Of a stretch of 64,000 nucleotides of DNA, positions 9,627 through 21,000 are shown piece by piece. The DNA lies in contig CM061064.1 of NCBI GenBank assembly GCA_030762895.1, forward strand, positions 238,288,086 to 238,352,085, in the 5' to 3' direction. Source of the stretch: Sophora flavescens (lineage: Eukaryota > Streptophyta > Magnoliopsida > Fabales > Fabaceae). The position numbers and the translations under genes are program-made. Each line of letters starts with the position of its first letter. The stretch's first letter is position 1. The notes under the pieces were generated by a model that was not told where the DNA came from, did no database searches, and was given only the letters and a program-made list of their open reading frames with translations.

Positions 9627-11270
9627 TGTTGTGACGCCGGCAAGTGTACCAGGTCGTCGCAAGTAATAAAAATAACACGGTAAGTAATTACCGAGGTCGA
9701 ACTCAGGGATTGGGCAACCAATTCGACTAATCCGCGGGAAATCCGATACGTTTGGTCAAGCGAAGAAAGTGGTCGAGAAAGGGAGATTAATAACGCAATT
9801 CAAATAACAAATCGATTAAAGCTAAGGTGATTAAATTCAGAAGTTAAAATATCCAAGGTCTCAAATCCACCTACCCAATCATGTATAGTACCCAAGTGAT
9901 GATGTATTCCTCCCTAAGTTCAATTATAATGTCAACCGGGACCCCCAAATTCTCATATATCCGCTGTCGTGCTCAATAGGACGTATTCAACGATTGGATT
10001 AATTACTTGTTCTGTCTTATAACCCTAATCTCGAATTCTATTAAACCTTGTTCCCTATATGGTTGCACTAATCAAATAAATCCACGGTCGTGCTCATTAT
10101 TCAATTAATGATTCCAATTCAAGTTCTTAAACGCGACTCGCCGTTCGGCCTCAAACACGTTAACTAGTTAATCACGCAACACATATGATTAATGCAATCA
10201 AAACAGAATTGGAAAACATTCATAAGAGAAAGAGGAGAAAAACATACATCACAAGAACACTACACCGCCATGGGTGGCTTCATTGATCCCTCGGACGAGG
10301 GGATTAGTTCCTCATACCCGTGACGACGCACAAACAATTGGCAATAATCTCCATAATAATAAACTAAAAGAAGAAAAGAAAAGAGAAGGGAGACGCAGCT
10401 CCAGAAACAAGGATTCGCACTATTCTGATCTAAACAGTGGCTAACAACTTGCTACCAAATTCTAATCTGAGACAGCCTTTAAATAAGGATTCCGTTTCTC
10501 GCCAGCTCGCGGGGCGAGCTTACTTTCGCGAGGCGAAATTTAGTATTGGCGCGCTTCAAATTTTGGATTTTCGCGAGGCGATCTTGTATTCGCGTGGCGA
10601 GTCTTCAAACCCTAATCTGTCACAGCCGTGATATTCATCACGGCTAAGCCGTGATGGTCTCTGTCTTCCATGGTCTTTAGGGACTCGCGAGGTGAGACAC
10701 CTTTCGCGGGGCGAGTCTTCAATTCTAGGCTGTGACCTTCATCACGGCTAGGCCGTGATGGTCTCTGACTTCCAAGTCTTCATGCTCTCGCGAGGCGAGA
10801 TGTCTCTCGCGGGGCGAGTCTTGAAACCTCAATTTGTCACAGCCGTGACCTTAATCACGGCTATGCCGTGATAGTCTCTGTCTTGCTGGTCTTCAGACTC
10901 TCGTGGGGCGAGAAGATTTTCGCGCGGCGATCCAGAAATGATGACTTTTGCTGCTTTGTTGACCTTCAGTCTCGCGAGGCGAGAGTACACTCGCGGGGCG
11001 AGTGTCTCTAGAATTGCAATTTCCACTATTTCTTGGCTTTCCTTGACTCCCGGAGCTTCACTTTATTGACCAGAAAACACAAAAAGCAACCAAAAGCATA
11101 ATTCTATCCAAAATAAGCTAAAAACTACACAAAAGACGCAAAACGAGTCAATGTCCAACTTAGGAACAAAACAAGGCAAAATTTGGGCGAAAACGAGAGT
11201 GAACTCGACTAATTGGCACATAAACCCTAGTTCATCTAGTCATAAAACTAGATAAGCCAGAGGCTTATCA
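9627..11270 (-). repeat. 3' LTR of the minus non-autonomous element (type 1)
   Basis: The 1644-bp LTR reads, on the minus strand, TGATAAGCCTCTGGCTTATC to GGCGTCACAACA. The polypurine tract AAGTTTGGGGTGTT lies just upstream, at 11271-11284. A dyad array spans about 10490-11010 and a TATTTAAA box lies at 10478-10485. Confidence 0.88.
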
Positions 11271-12664
11271 AACACCCCAAACTTAAACCTTGCTTGTCCC
11301 CAAGCAAGCTTAAAACTCAAAAACGACTGAAGACTTGGCAAGCCTAAAGGAATCAATCGATTTCGCACAAATTTCATGCAATCAAAACAGTTTTTCTCCC
11401 ATGATCTCCCCCCTACATCAACGTAATCCCCACATTCATCTACCTTAAACAATTGAAAATTTATCATTCATGCGATCATTAATCTAAGTTGAGGATCAGG
11501 GTCACACACAAAAGGAAGATCACCAATTTCAAACAACTGCCTTCCTCACAAGGGTATGTAAAATTTCACTCATTCGCTCAAGTTTGTCTAGGCTATCAAC
11601 TTTTCACTCACTTTCACATTCTAAGAGCACTTCCCATGAATTTGATTTTCATCTCAAACATAGTTCCCACGAAAACATGCATGCAACATCAATAGGTCTT
11701 TCAAAGGTTGTAATGGGGCCTGGCTAAGGTAAGATATTCAAAGGATAGAGGCTAAGTCCCTAGGATCAACGAGAGCATGAAACTAATATAACACCAATTG
11801 AATTCACTCTCATACTATTCTCTTCCTTGCACTTGGTGGCTACACACCTCTTCCTTTTTATATTTATTTCTCTTTGCCCTTTTTGGCACATTTTCAATGC
11901 TTTTCATCACCCATTTTCTTTTTCTCTTTTTCTTTTTTTTTTCAAGCCTTCGGCCCTTACTTCCATTTTTCTTTTTCTCAACTATGATTCATGAACTTGT
12001 ATCCACCCCAAACTTAGTTCCACAACAACACTCACAAAGCTAAAATTCCATACTCTCCTAAATCCTAGGATAGGGGAAAATCATGGTTTTTCTGAGTTAA
12101 TGGCTTGTAATGTAAGGTCATCAAGAACAATAGGCTTCAAGGCTCAATGTGGCTAACTAGGGATCATTCATCAAGGTTAGTTCAATTTATGGCCAAGTAG
12201 TTAATTCAAAGAAAATTGCCTAAATCATTTGATGCAACATATAAACATGAAAACCATGAAGAGATTCAAGCAAATTCGGGAAAGTGCAACTTAATAGTGA
12301 TTCACACAATCAAAAACAGAGTTGGAGGCTCTAATCCTCACCTGGACATTTGCAAACTGCTTGACCGAGATACAATTCCTAATGTGTGTACCCCCTCACC
12401 CCAAACTTATCATAAATCAAGTAATCACAACAAAATTCTCAAAGTTCAGTTTTTTCAATTTTTAAGTGGGGATAAAATTTTCTATTTTCAGAACTTAGGG
12501 GAAATCATCAATGGTCAAATAATTCATGCAATCAATCTACGCTCAATCTAATTAAAATCCAACAAGCTTGCCGACACGACATTTCATACAAAAACTCTTG
12601 ATCTTCTCAAATTATTCAAGAGTGACAAACAAAAACAAAACAAAAAGCAAAAACAAAACAAAAG
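11271..12664 (-). other. 3' untranslated region of the minus non-autonomous element
   Basis: About 1.4 kb without a convincing gene. It aligns by eye with the 3' UTRs at 17391-19197, 24398-25789 and 29207-30250. Shared landmarks are CTTGAATAATTTGAGAAG, a GTGTCGGCAAGCTTGTTGG stretch and a polypurine tract next to the LTR. Such a long conserved non-coding 3' region, shared by elements with different ORFs, suggests cis-acting signals. Confidence 0.7.
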
Positions 12665-13708
12665 TTAGGAGAAGAGAGGGATACCTAGCTTGGGTTGCCT
12701 CCCAAGAAGCGCTTGTTTAACGTCCCGAGCTTGACTTATTAAGAAGCATCCACCTGGATCCCATAGCCTGTGGTACAGGGGCCAAGAGACGCTCATCATA
12801 TCAAATCCTCCACCCGGATCAAATGGTTTGTGAAGTGGCCCTCGCAGGAGCAATATGACTCTATCCATACTTCCATCTAGTCTGAGTGTGAAGACTTCTT
12901 TGACCTCCGCAATGATGAAATCACTTCCTCTCGGGTCAAATTGTGTTTTCACGAGGAAGTGTGCCAGACAAGTGGGAGGGTCTAACTTACCCATGTCCAC
13001 ACATGCATGTAAGCCAACATAGTTATTTAACGCATCAAAATCAGGTTGCTTGGCAAGCATGGTGAAATCCTCTGCCACTTTATCTTCATCTTGATCTCTA
13101 CCCCCTTGCTCTGGTGCCTTATCCTTTGCCAACTCCTCTTCCTTAGGTGGCTCTTCCTCAACCTGTGGCTGTTCCTGGGCCTTGTCTCTTGTCAATTCCG
13201 TTTCCTCCGGTTGTTCTTCCTCAACATGTGGTAGTTCTTCCTCAACTACCTGAGAACTAGTTGCATCCCAGTCATATCCCAACACCCCACTGCTTCTAGT
13301 TGTTGTGGCATTGCATTGGTTCTTAGGGTCGTTCTTGGTATCAACTGGGAAAGTCTCTAGGGGATGCTCATTTAGTTGCTCTACGAGTTGAGCCAACTTG
13401 TCAATGGCTGTGCTTGTCTTGATTGCAAATTTCTCAACTGCCGCATTCATCTTCTCTAGAGCCAACTCCCAAGGTTGTGGTTGCCAATTCTGTTGAGGTT
13501 GTGGTTGCCAGGCTAGACCACCGCCATCATTACTCCAAGCGAAATCCGGATGGTCTCTACTCATATCACCCCAATACTGATTCTGACTCTGATAGTTGTT
13601 CTGGGGCACGCTGTCATTATGACATGGTTCCACATATACTTGAGGGAAGTAGAACGGACAACTCCAAGTGTCATGGTTCCCATTACAATATTCGCAACCC
13701 GGAAGCAT
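12665..13708 (-). CDS. Truncated gag fused to a conserved FDPGG-type C-terminal module
   Basis: The ORF encodes 347 residues from the ATG at 13708. The first part matches the C-terminal half of the gag of 14693-15697: a CX2CX3HX4C zinc knuckle (CEYCNGNHDTWSC), the NDSVPQNNYQ stretch, then a Gln/Trp-rich region. The usual retrotransposon gag domain is missing. A Glu-rich linker repeats EEEP/EEQP units. The last 120 residues hold LNNYVGLHACVDMGKLDPP, FDPRGS, PFDPGGGFDMMSVSWPLYHR and WDPGG, and end by translating the conserved 3' motif (LLGRQPKLG). The same module recurs at 23978-24397 after a different N-terminus. Its function is unknown. Upstream, the MRGT gag start is fused out of frame. Confidence 0.75.
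   Translation of the reverse strand: MLPGCEYCNGNHDTWSCPFYFPQVYVEPCHNDSVPQNNYQSQNQYWGDMSRDHPDFAWSNDGGGLAWQPQPQQNWQPQPWELALEKMNAAVEKFAIKTSTAIDKLAQLVEQLNEHPLETFPVDTKNDPKNQCNATTTRSSGVLGYDWDATSSQVVEEELPHVEEEQPEETELTRDKAQEQPQVEEEPPKEEELAKDKAPEQGGRDQDEDKVAEDFTMLAKQPDFDALNNYVGLHACVDMGKLDPPTCLAHFLVKTQFDPRGSDFIIAEVKEVFTLRLDGSMDRVILLLRGPLHKPFDPGGGFDMMSVSWPLYHRLWDPGGCFLISQARDVKQALLGRQPKLGIPLFS
12689..12723 (-). promoter_or_regulatory. Conserved 3' stem-loop motif, second copy
   Basis: Minus strand ACGTTAAACAAGCGCTT followed by CTTGGGAGGCAACCCAAG, which can fold as a perfect 6-bp stem CTTGGG/CCCAAG with loop AGGCAA. Here it lies inside the 3' end of the ORF. Confidence 0.75.
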
Positions 13709-13880
13709 TCCTTCGTGTACCTCGCATACAAAACAAGGCAAGACCAAATGGAATCAAAGAAGTAGAGAGAGATAGTAGAAAATAAAAAGAAAATAATAAA
13801 AATAAAAATAAAAATAAGAAAAAAAAAACTTAACCAAATAATCAAACTTCCCTAAAAATTAGGAAAATTGGTTGTGCCAA

Positions 13881-13898
13881 TCCCCGGCAACGGCACCA
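13881..13898 (-). other. Primer-binding site, tRNA-Asp, one mismatch
   Basis: It matches the tRNA-Asp complement except that the minus strand reads TGGTGCC instead of TGGCGCC, a C-to-T change at a CpG. It lies 6 nt from the 5' LTR end at 13905. Confidence 0.85.
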
Positions 13899-13904
13899 AA
13901 AACT

Positions 13905-14629
13905 TGTTGTGACGTCGGCAAGTGTACCGGGTCGTCGCAAGTAATAAAAATAACACGGTAAGTAATTACCGAGGTCGAACTCAGGGATTGGGCAACCAAT
14001 TCGACTAATCCGCGGGAAATCCGATACGTTTGGTCAAGCGAAGAAAGTGGTCGAGAAAGGGAGATTAATAACGCAATTCAAATAACAAATCGATTAAAGC
14101 TAAGGTGATTAAATTCAGAAGTTAAAATATCCAAGGTCTCAAATCCACCTACCCAATCATGTATAGTACCCAAGTGATGATGTATTCCTCCCTAAGTTCA
14201 ATTATAATGTCAACCGGGACCCCCAAATTCTCCTATATCCACTGTCGTGCTCAATAGGACGTATTCAACGATTGGATTAATTACTTGTTCTGTCTTATAA
14301 CCCTAATCTCGAATTCTATTAAACCTTGTTCCCTATATGGTTGCACTAATCAAATAAATCCACGGTCGTGCTCATTATTCAATTAATGATTCCAATTCAA
14401 GTTCTTAAACGCGACTCGCCGTTCGGCCTCAAACACGTTAACTAGTTAATCACGCAACACATATGATTAATGCAATCAAAACAAAATTGGAAAACATTCA
14501 TAAGAGAAGGGGAGAAAAACATACATCACAAGAACACTACACCGTCATGGGTGGCTTCATTGATCCCTCGGACGAGGGGATTAGTTCCTCATGCCCGTGA
14601 CGACACACAAACAATTGGCAATAATCTCC
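13905..14629 (-). repeat. Truncated 5' LTR of the minus non-autonomous element
   Basis: Only the 3' 725 bp of the LTR remain, from the terminus at 13905 up to GGCAATAATCTCC at 14629. The U3 promoter part is gone, so this end could not drive transcription. Confidence 0.85.
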
Positions 14630-15697
14630 GAGAGGCAATTAAGGAAAGAAGCCAGGGAACGGAAAAGAATTGAAGGAATTAAAATAGAGGGCATGGCTGA
14701 AGAAAATCCTCCTCCTCCTCCTCCTCGTTACAAGCCTCTCTTCGAGTACGATCTACCAAGCTTGGGAGATTGTGACTCTTCTATTGTGAAGGGTAACCTG
14801 AACACAGACTCCTTCAGAGTTGAAACATGTGTCACATTCCAGATCCGGGAGAATCAGTTTGATGGGAGTGGCAAACAGGACCCGCATAGACACATCACTC
14901 GCTTCCTTGAAGCCTGTGACTTACAGAAGACCAGGGGAGTCTCTCAGGATGAGTTTCGCTTGCGGCTTTTTCCTCTTTCTCTTAGGGATGTCGCTCGTGA
15001 TTGGGTAGACAGCTTGGATAGGAACAACATCAGAACTTGGGAGCAAATGGCACAGAAGTTCCTAACCAAATATTTTCCTCCTCAGAAAGCGGCACAAGCA
15101 AGAATAGCCGTTACATCTTTCAGGCAGACAGAAGATGAAACTTATAATGAAGCTTGGGAGAGGTACAACGGACTTTTGAGAAGATGCCCTTCAGCATTCT
15201 TTGACCAGGTCTCTAAAGTTCAACATTTCTTTAATGGGTTGAGGGGACGCTATCAGATGAACTGTGATGCCGCAGCTGGCGGTTATTTCTCTTATTTATC
15301 AGCGGAGGACGGATGGACATTGTTAGAGAAGATGTCATATAATGATTACAACCGTGGTAGGGAGACCTCAAGTGAAATCAGTTCTGGGACAATGGAAGCC
15401 ATTTTAGAGCAAAACAGACTTTTGAAGATACAGAATGAGGCTTTGTCCGGGAACAAGAGAGTTAATGCGATACACGAGGGAATGCCTCCGGGTTGTGCAA
15501 ATTGTAATGGAGATCATGACACTCAGATTTGCCCGCTAAATTTCTCTCAGGAACATGTGGACTCATGCCACAACTTCTATGACACTGTGCCCCAGAACAA
15601 CTATCAGAGGAACAATCAGAATCAGAATAGGGGCTACATGAGAAGAGACCATCCGGGATTTGCTTGGAGTGATGTTAATGGTGGTCTAGCCGGTTAA
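14630..15697 (+). pseudogene. gag, copy 1 (5' end lost, premature stop)
   Basis: The sequence joins at GAGAGGCAATTAAGG, within the basic N-terminal part. The inner ATG at 14693 starts MAEENPPPP. A retrotransposon gag domain follows (around LRLFPLSLRDVARDWVDSL, KFLTKYFPPQKAAQARIAV, YNEAWERYNGLLRRCP, FFNGLRGRYQ), then a CX2CX3HX4C knuckle (CANCNGDHDTQIC). It ends at a TAA at 15695 where copy 2 has CAA. In life this protein forms the virus-like particle. Compared with 21001-21931 the true start, promoter LTR end and primer site are missing. The coding sequence otherwise looks well kept. Confidence 0.9.
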
Positions 15698-16385
15698 CAA
15701 CATCCTCAACAGAATTGGCAACAACCTCAACAGTGGTCTCGAGACCGAACATTGGAATTCAGCAACGCAATACTCGAGAGGCTCTTCCGGGGCCTAATCA
15801 GTTGCAAATATCAGATGGTGGAAGACAACCGTGGGAGCTGGCCTTTGAGAAGATGACCGCGATAGTTGAGAAGTTGTCAACCTTTACATGCACAGCTTTA
15901 GAGAAAGTGAATGCGTCAGTTGACAAGTTGGCAACTCATACAGGGTCGGCAATTCACAATCTAGAGACGCAGTTGCTTTCACCGCAAGGCAACTTAATGA
16001 GCGTCTCCCAGGTGACACCGAGAACAACCCGAAGAACCAATGCAATGCCATCACAACTAGAAGCGGAAGGGTGTTGGAACCTAGCAGGGGTACCACTAGT
16101 TCTCAGGATGACAAGGGCTCGGAACAACTACCCGTTGAGGAAGAGCAACCAGAGAAAGAAGGGTTGGCAAGTGACAAGGCACCGGAGCAAGGGGGAAGGC
16201 TGAAACTTGTGGATGAAGAGTTCCGAAGGAAGAAGTGGGTTGAACCCCAAGACCTCCCGCCCTACATGAAGGTTCCGTATCCTGAAAGATTGAAGAAGCC
16301 TCAACAGGATAAGCAGTTCAACAGATTCCTTGATGTCTTCCGCAAGCTTCAGATTAACATTCCATTTGCGGAAGCCTTGGAATAG
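15698..16385 (+). pseudogene. gag C-terminus and protease linker, copy 1, frameshifted
   Basis: It continues the gag of copy 1 across several lesions. One is an indel at about 15733 (CAGTGGTCTCGAG against CAGGGTCTGAG in copy 2). Others are small deletions at about 15974 and 16011 relative to copy 2, and a TAG at 16383 where copy 2 has CAG. Pieces of the frame carry LEKVNASVDKLATHTGSAIH and the Glu-rich linker, then KFN/RFLDVFRKLQINIPFAEAL. Copy 2 shows the undamaged layout. Confidence 0.85.
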
Positions 16386-17390
16386 ATGCCATCATATGCC
16401 CGGTTTATGAAGGATCTTCTCCCCAAGAAGCGGAAATTAGTGGACGAGGAAACAGTTGCTTTGACCAAGGAGTGCAGTGCCATTCTTCAGAGAAAACTCC
16501 CTCCAAAGTTGAAGGATCCCGGTTCCTTTTCGATACCATGTACCATTGGGGAGATGACTGTAGGGAAGGCATTATGTGATCTAGGGGCAAGCATCAACTT
16601 GATGCCCCTCTCTATGATGAAGAGGTTAGGGATCCAAGAGGTTAAGGATACACGGATGTCGCTCCAACTGGCCGACTTCTCTATAAAATATCCTTATGGG
16701 GTGGTCGAAGACTTGTTAGTAAAGGTGGACAAGCTTATATTTCCGGCGGACTTTGTAGTGCTTGATATGGATGAAGACGCCGAGATCCCTCTCATTTTGG
16801 GTAGGCCCTTCTTGGCCACTGGGGGTGCCTTAATAGATGTGCGACAAGGGAAACTCACTCTAAGGGTGCAAGATGAGGAGGTAGTCTTCAATCTCTTTGA
16901 AACAATGAAGCACCCTGCAGAGAGGACGGAAGTGTATCGATTGGATATGGTGGATCCAACTGCCAAGGCAAGGGCAACTAGAGAAGCCCATGGTTCTTCA
17001 CTTGCAAAAGTGTCGGTAAAATCCCATGATGGGGACAGTGAGGAAAAAGACCCTTTGGGGGATGAGGTCTATCTCAAGTGGTTGAAAGACATGGAAGCCT
17101 TACCGAGTCTCCCAGGGGAAGAATGTGCAAAGGAAGAGCTCAGCAGCAAGGGCAAGAAAAAGAAGGGTAAAGCTCCAAGGTTGAAAGGTGGCACAACCGT
17201 GGTGGTCAATGCAAACAATGAGTTGATCCCAAAAAAGACCATCACGGGGTGGAGAGTTCGTGCTGATTATAGAAGGATGCTGGACTTAGATGAGTTATCC
17301 AGGAACAGTAGGAGAGCTTATGAAAGGGCAAGAGCCTACAGAATACGGACTGAGGCATGGAATGGCAAGCATCCTCTACATCCGGATTAA
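16386..17390 (+). pseudogene. Aspartic protease with RT/integrase remnant, copy 1
   Basis: The protease active-site region LCDLGASINLMPLSMMKRLG is followed by the usual LILGRPFLATGGALIDV. The frame then reaches the start of reverse transcriptase (VVVNANNELIPKKTITGWRV, then DYRR) and passes straight into a sequence matching the integrase C-terminal region (MLDLDEL, AYERARAYRIRTEAW) before stopping. About 1.5 to 2 kb of RT, RNase H and integrase are absent relative to the host element. The joint is at about 17266-17280 and is identical in copy 2. Confidence 0.9.
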
Positions 17391-19197
17391 CCCTTAGGGG
17401 TGACTTGAGTCAGGCTCAGGACGTTAAACAAGCGCTACTTGGGAGGCAACCCAAGCTAGGTATCCTTTGGTTTTAGTTTCTGTCATTTTCACATTTATAT
17501 ATAAAAAAAAAACTTGATTCGCCACGCGAATCCTCATTGGCCGCGCGAGACAGAAGCCCTGAATCTCTGGGTTGCTTACTTTTCTGTCTCGCGTCGCGAG
17601 GTCTACATTCGCCTTGCGATTCTGGGCATCAACATCTGTGGGAATTCCAGATTCGCCTCACGAGTATCTCTCGCCTCGCGAATCTGCACTTAAGGTCTTA
17701 AATTGCAGGAGTTCTTCCAGGATGCTATGCAACAGAAAGGAGCAGTGAGACCAATTGGATGAGGAGGCAACCATAGAAACTTGATCAGGGAGTATCCTCT
17801 CCTCTCCTCATTTTTGTTTTTGTTTTTGTTTGTGTGTTGTTTTTGTTTGTCGCTCTTGAATAATTTGAGAAGATCAAGAGTTTTTGTATGAATGTCGTGT
17901 CGGCAAGCTTGTTGGATTTTGATTGAATTGAGCATAAACTGATTGCATAAAGTATTTGACCATTGATGATTTCCCCCTAGGTTCTGAAGTTAGAAAAGTT
18001 GATCCCCATGTTAAAAATTGAAAATTGAACTTTGAAAATTTTGTTGTGATTACTTGATTTATGATAAGTTTGGGGTGAAGGGGGTGCACACACTAGGAAT
18101 CGTATCTCGGTCAAACAATTTGCAAAATGTCCAGGTGAGGATTTGAGCCTCCAACTCTGTTTTAAATGTGTGAATCACTGTTAAGTTGCACTTTCCCGAA
18201 TTTGCTTGAATCTCTTCATGGTTTGCATGTTTATGTGTTGCATCAAATGATTTAGGCAATTTTCTTTGAATTAACTACTTGGCCATAAATTGAACCAACC
18301 TTGATGAATGATCCCTAGTTAGCCACATTGAGCCTTGAAGCCTATTGTTCTTGATGACCTTACATTACAAGCCATTAACTCAGAAAAACCATGATTTTCC
18401 CCTATCCTAGGATTTAGGAGAGTATGGAATTTTAGCTTTGTGAGTGTTGTTGTGGAACTAAGTTTGGGGTGGCTACAAGTTCATGAATCATAGTTGAGAA
18501 AAAGAAAAAAGGAAGTAAGCGCCGAAGGCTTGAAAAAAAAATAGAAAAAGAAAATGGGTGATGAAAAGCATTGAAAATGTGCCAAAAAGGGCAAAGAGAA
18601 ATAAATATAAAAAGGAAGAGGTGTGTAGCCGCCAAGTGCAAGGAAGAGAATAGTATGAGAGTGAATTCAATTGGTGTTATATTAGTTTCATGCTCTCGTT
18701 GATCCTAGGGACTTAGCCTCTATCCTTTGAATATCTTACCTTAGCCAGGCCCCATTACAACCTTTGAAAGACCTACTGATGTTGCATGCATGTTTTCGTG
18801 GGAACTATGTTTGAGATGAAAATCAAATTCATGGGAAGTGCTCTTAGAATGTGAAAGTGAGTGAAAAGTTGATAGCCTAGACAAACTTGAGCGAATGAGT
18901 GAAATTTTACATACCCTTGTGAGGAAGGCAGTTGTTTGAAATTGGTGATCTTCCTTTTGTGTGTGACCCTGATCCTCAACTTAGATTAATGATCGCATGA
19001 ATGATAAATTTTCAATTGTTTAAGGTAGATGGATGTGGGGATTACGTTGATGTAGGGGGGAGATCATGGGAGAAAAACTGTTTTGATTGCATGAAATTTG
19101 TGCGAAATCGATTGATTCCTTTAGGCTTGCCAAGTCTTGAGTCGTTTTTGAGTTTTAAGCTTGCTTGGGGACAAGCAAGGTTTAAGTTTGGGGTGTT
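17391..19197 (+). other. 3' untranslated region of copy 1
   Basis: About 1.8 kb without a gene. It holds the conserved 3' stem-loop motif (17421-17455) and a GC-rich block of CGCGAG/GCGAAT dyads at 17517-17690 similar to the LTR arrays. Next comes CTTGAATAATTTGAGAAG at about 17852, a purine-rich stretch at 18490-18560, and the polypurine tract AAGTTTGGGGTGTT right before LTR B. Confidence 0.75.
17421..17455 (+). promoter_or_regulatory. Conserved 3' stem-loop motif, third copy
   Basis: ACGTTAAACAAGCGCTA followed by CTTGGGAGGCAACCCAAG, 30 bp beyond the stop of copy 1. The stem is perfect. Confidence 0.75.
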
Positions 19198-20838
19198 TGA
19201 TAAGCCTCTGGCTTATCTAGTTTTATGACTAGATGAACTAGGGTTTATGTGCCAATTAGTCGAGTTCACTCTCGTTTTCGCCCAAATTTTGCCTTGTTTT
19301 GTTCCTAAGTTGGACATTGACTCGTTTTGCGTCTTTTGTGTAGTTTTTAGCTTATTTTGGATAGAATTATGCTTTTGGTTGCTTTTTGTGTTTTCAGGTC
19401 AATAAAGTGAAGCTCCGGTAGTCAAGGAAAGCCAAGAAATAGTGGAAATTGCAGTCGGAGACACTCGCCCCGCGAGTGTACTCTCGCCTCGCGAGACTGA
19501 AGGTCAACAAAGCAGCAAAAGTCAACATTTCTGGATCGCCGCGCGAAAATCTTCTCGCCCCGCGAGAGTCTGAAGACCAGCAAGACAGAGACTATCACGG
19601 CATAGCCCTGATTAAGGTCACGGCTGTGACAAATTGAGGTCTGAAGACTCGCCCCGCGAGAGACATCTCGCCTCGCGAGAGCATGAAGACTTGGAAGTCA
19701 GAGACCATCACGGCCTAGCCGTGATGAAGGTCACAGCCTAGAATTGAAGACTCGCCCCGCGAAAGGTGTCTCGCCTCGCGAGTCCCTGAAGACCATGGAA
19801 GACAGAGACCATCACGGCTTAGCCGTGATGAATATCACGGCTGTGACAGATTAGGGTTTGAAGACTCGCCCCGCGAATACAAGATCGCCTCGCGAAAATC
19901 CAAAATTTGAAGCGCGCCAATACTAAATTTCGCGTCGCGAGAGTAAGCTCGCCCCGCGAGCTGGCGAGAAACAGAATCCTTATTTAAAGGTTGTCTCAGA
20001 TCAGAATTTGGTATCAAGTTGTTAGCCACAGTTTAGATCAGAATAGTGCGAATCCTTGTTTCTGGAGCTGCGTCTCCCTTCTCTTTTCTTTTCTTCTTTT
20101 AGTTTATGATTATGGAGATTATTGCCAATTGTTTGTGCATCGTCACGGGCATGAGGATCTAATCCCCTCGTCCGAGGGATCAATGAAGCCACCCATGGCG
20201 GTGTAGTGTTCTAGTGATGTATGTTTTTCTCCCCTTCTCTTATGAATGTTTTCCAATTCTGTTTTGATTGCATTAATCATATGTGTTGCGTGATTAACTA
20301 GTTAACGTGTTTGAGGCCGAACGGCGAGTCGCGTTTAAGAACTTGAATTGGAATCATTAATTGAATAATGAGCACGACCGTGGATTTATTTGATTAGTGC
20401 AACCATATAGGGAACAAGGTTTAATATAATTCGAGATTAGGGTTATGAGACAGAACAAGTAATTAATCCAATCGTTGAATACGTCCTATTGAGCACGACA
20501 GTGGATATAGGAGAATTTGGGGGTCCCGGTTGACATTATAATTGAACTTAGGGAGGAATACATCATCACTTGGGTACTATACATGATTGGGTAGGTGGAT
20601 TTGAGACCTTGGATATTTTAACTTCTGAATTTAATCACCTTAGCTTTAATCGATTTGTTATTTGAATTGCGTTATTAATCTCCCTTTCTCGACCACTTTC
20701 TTCGCTTGACCAAACGTATCGGATTTCCCGCGGATTAGTCGAATTGGTAGCCCAATCCCTGAGTTCGACCTCGGTAATTACTTACCGTGTTAGTTTTATT
20801 ACTTGCGACGACCCGGTACACTTGCCGGCGTCACAACA
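19198..20838 (+). repeat. LTR B (type 1), shared middle LTR of the composite
   Basis: The 1641-bp LTR runs TGATAAGCCTCTGGCTTATC to GGCGTCACAACA. It follows the polypurine tract of copy 1 and precedes the primer site of copy 2, so it serves both. A dyad array spans about 19465-19965, with about four units of roughly 125 bp, each pairing CTCGCCCCGCGAG/CTCGCCTCGCGAG with CATCACGGC-CTA-GCCGTGATG. Confidence 0.92.
19981..19988 (+). promoter_or_regulatory. TATA-like box of LTR B
   Basis: TATTTAAA lies immediately after the dyad array. It probably places the RNA start within the following 40 bp. Confidence 0.45.
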
Positions 20839-20844
20839 AGTTTT

Positions 20845-20862
20845 TGGCGCCGTTGCCGGGGA
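20845..20862 (+). other. Primer-binding site, tRNA-Asp
   Basis: TGGCGCCGTTGCCGGGGA is a perfect 18-nt complement of the tRNA-Asp 3' end, 6 nt after LTR B. Confidence 0.92.
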
Positions 20863-21000
20863 TTGGCACGACCAATTTTTCCTAACTTTCAGGAAATTCG
20901 GCTGTTTGGTTAAGCTGACTTTTTGTTTTATTTTCTTTTATTTAATTGCTATTATTTTTCTCTGCTTCTTTGATTCCACTTGGTCTTTGCCTGTTTTTGT

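Larger units (their letters stand above)
9627..14629 (-). mobile_element. Non-autonomous Athila-type element with truncated gag, 5' LTR cut
   Basis: On the minus strand this holds a partial 5' LTR (14629-13905), primer site, a 347-residue ORF, a 1.4-kb 3' UTR, and a full 3' LTR (11270-9627). There is no protease, polymerase or integrase. The 3' LTR is followed by the spacer AGTTTTT, as if it had once been a 5' LTR of another unit. At 14628-14630 its 5' LTR joins plus-strand gag sequence with CC as the only shared bases, so a deletion or end-joining event removed the rest. Confidence 0.75.
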
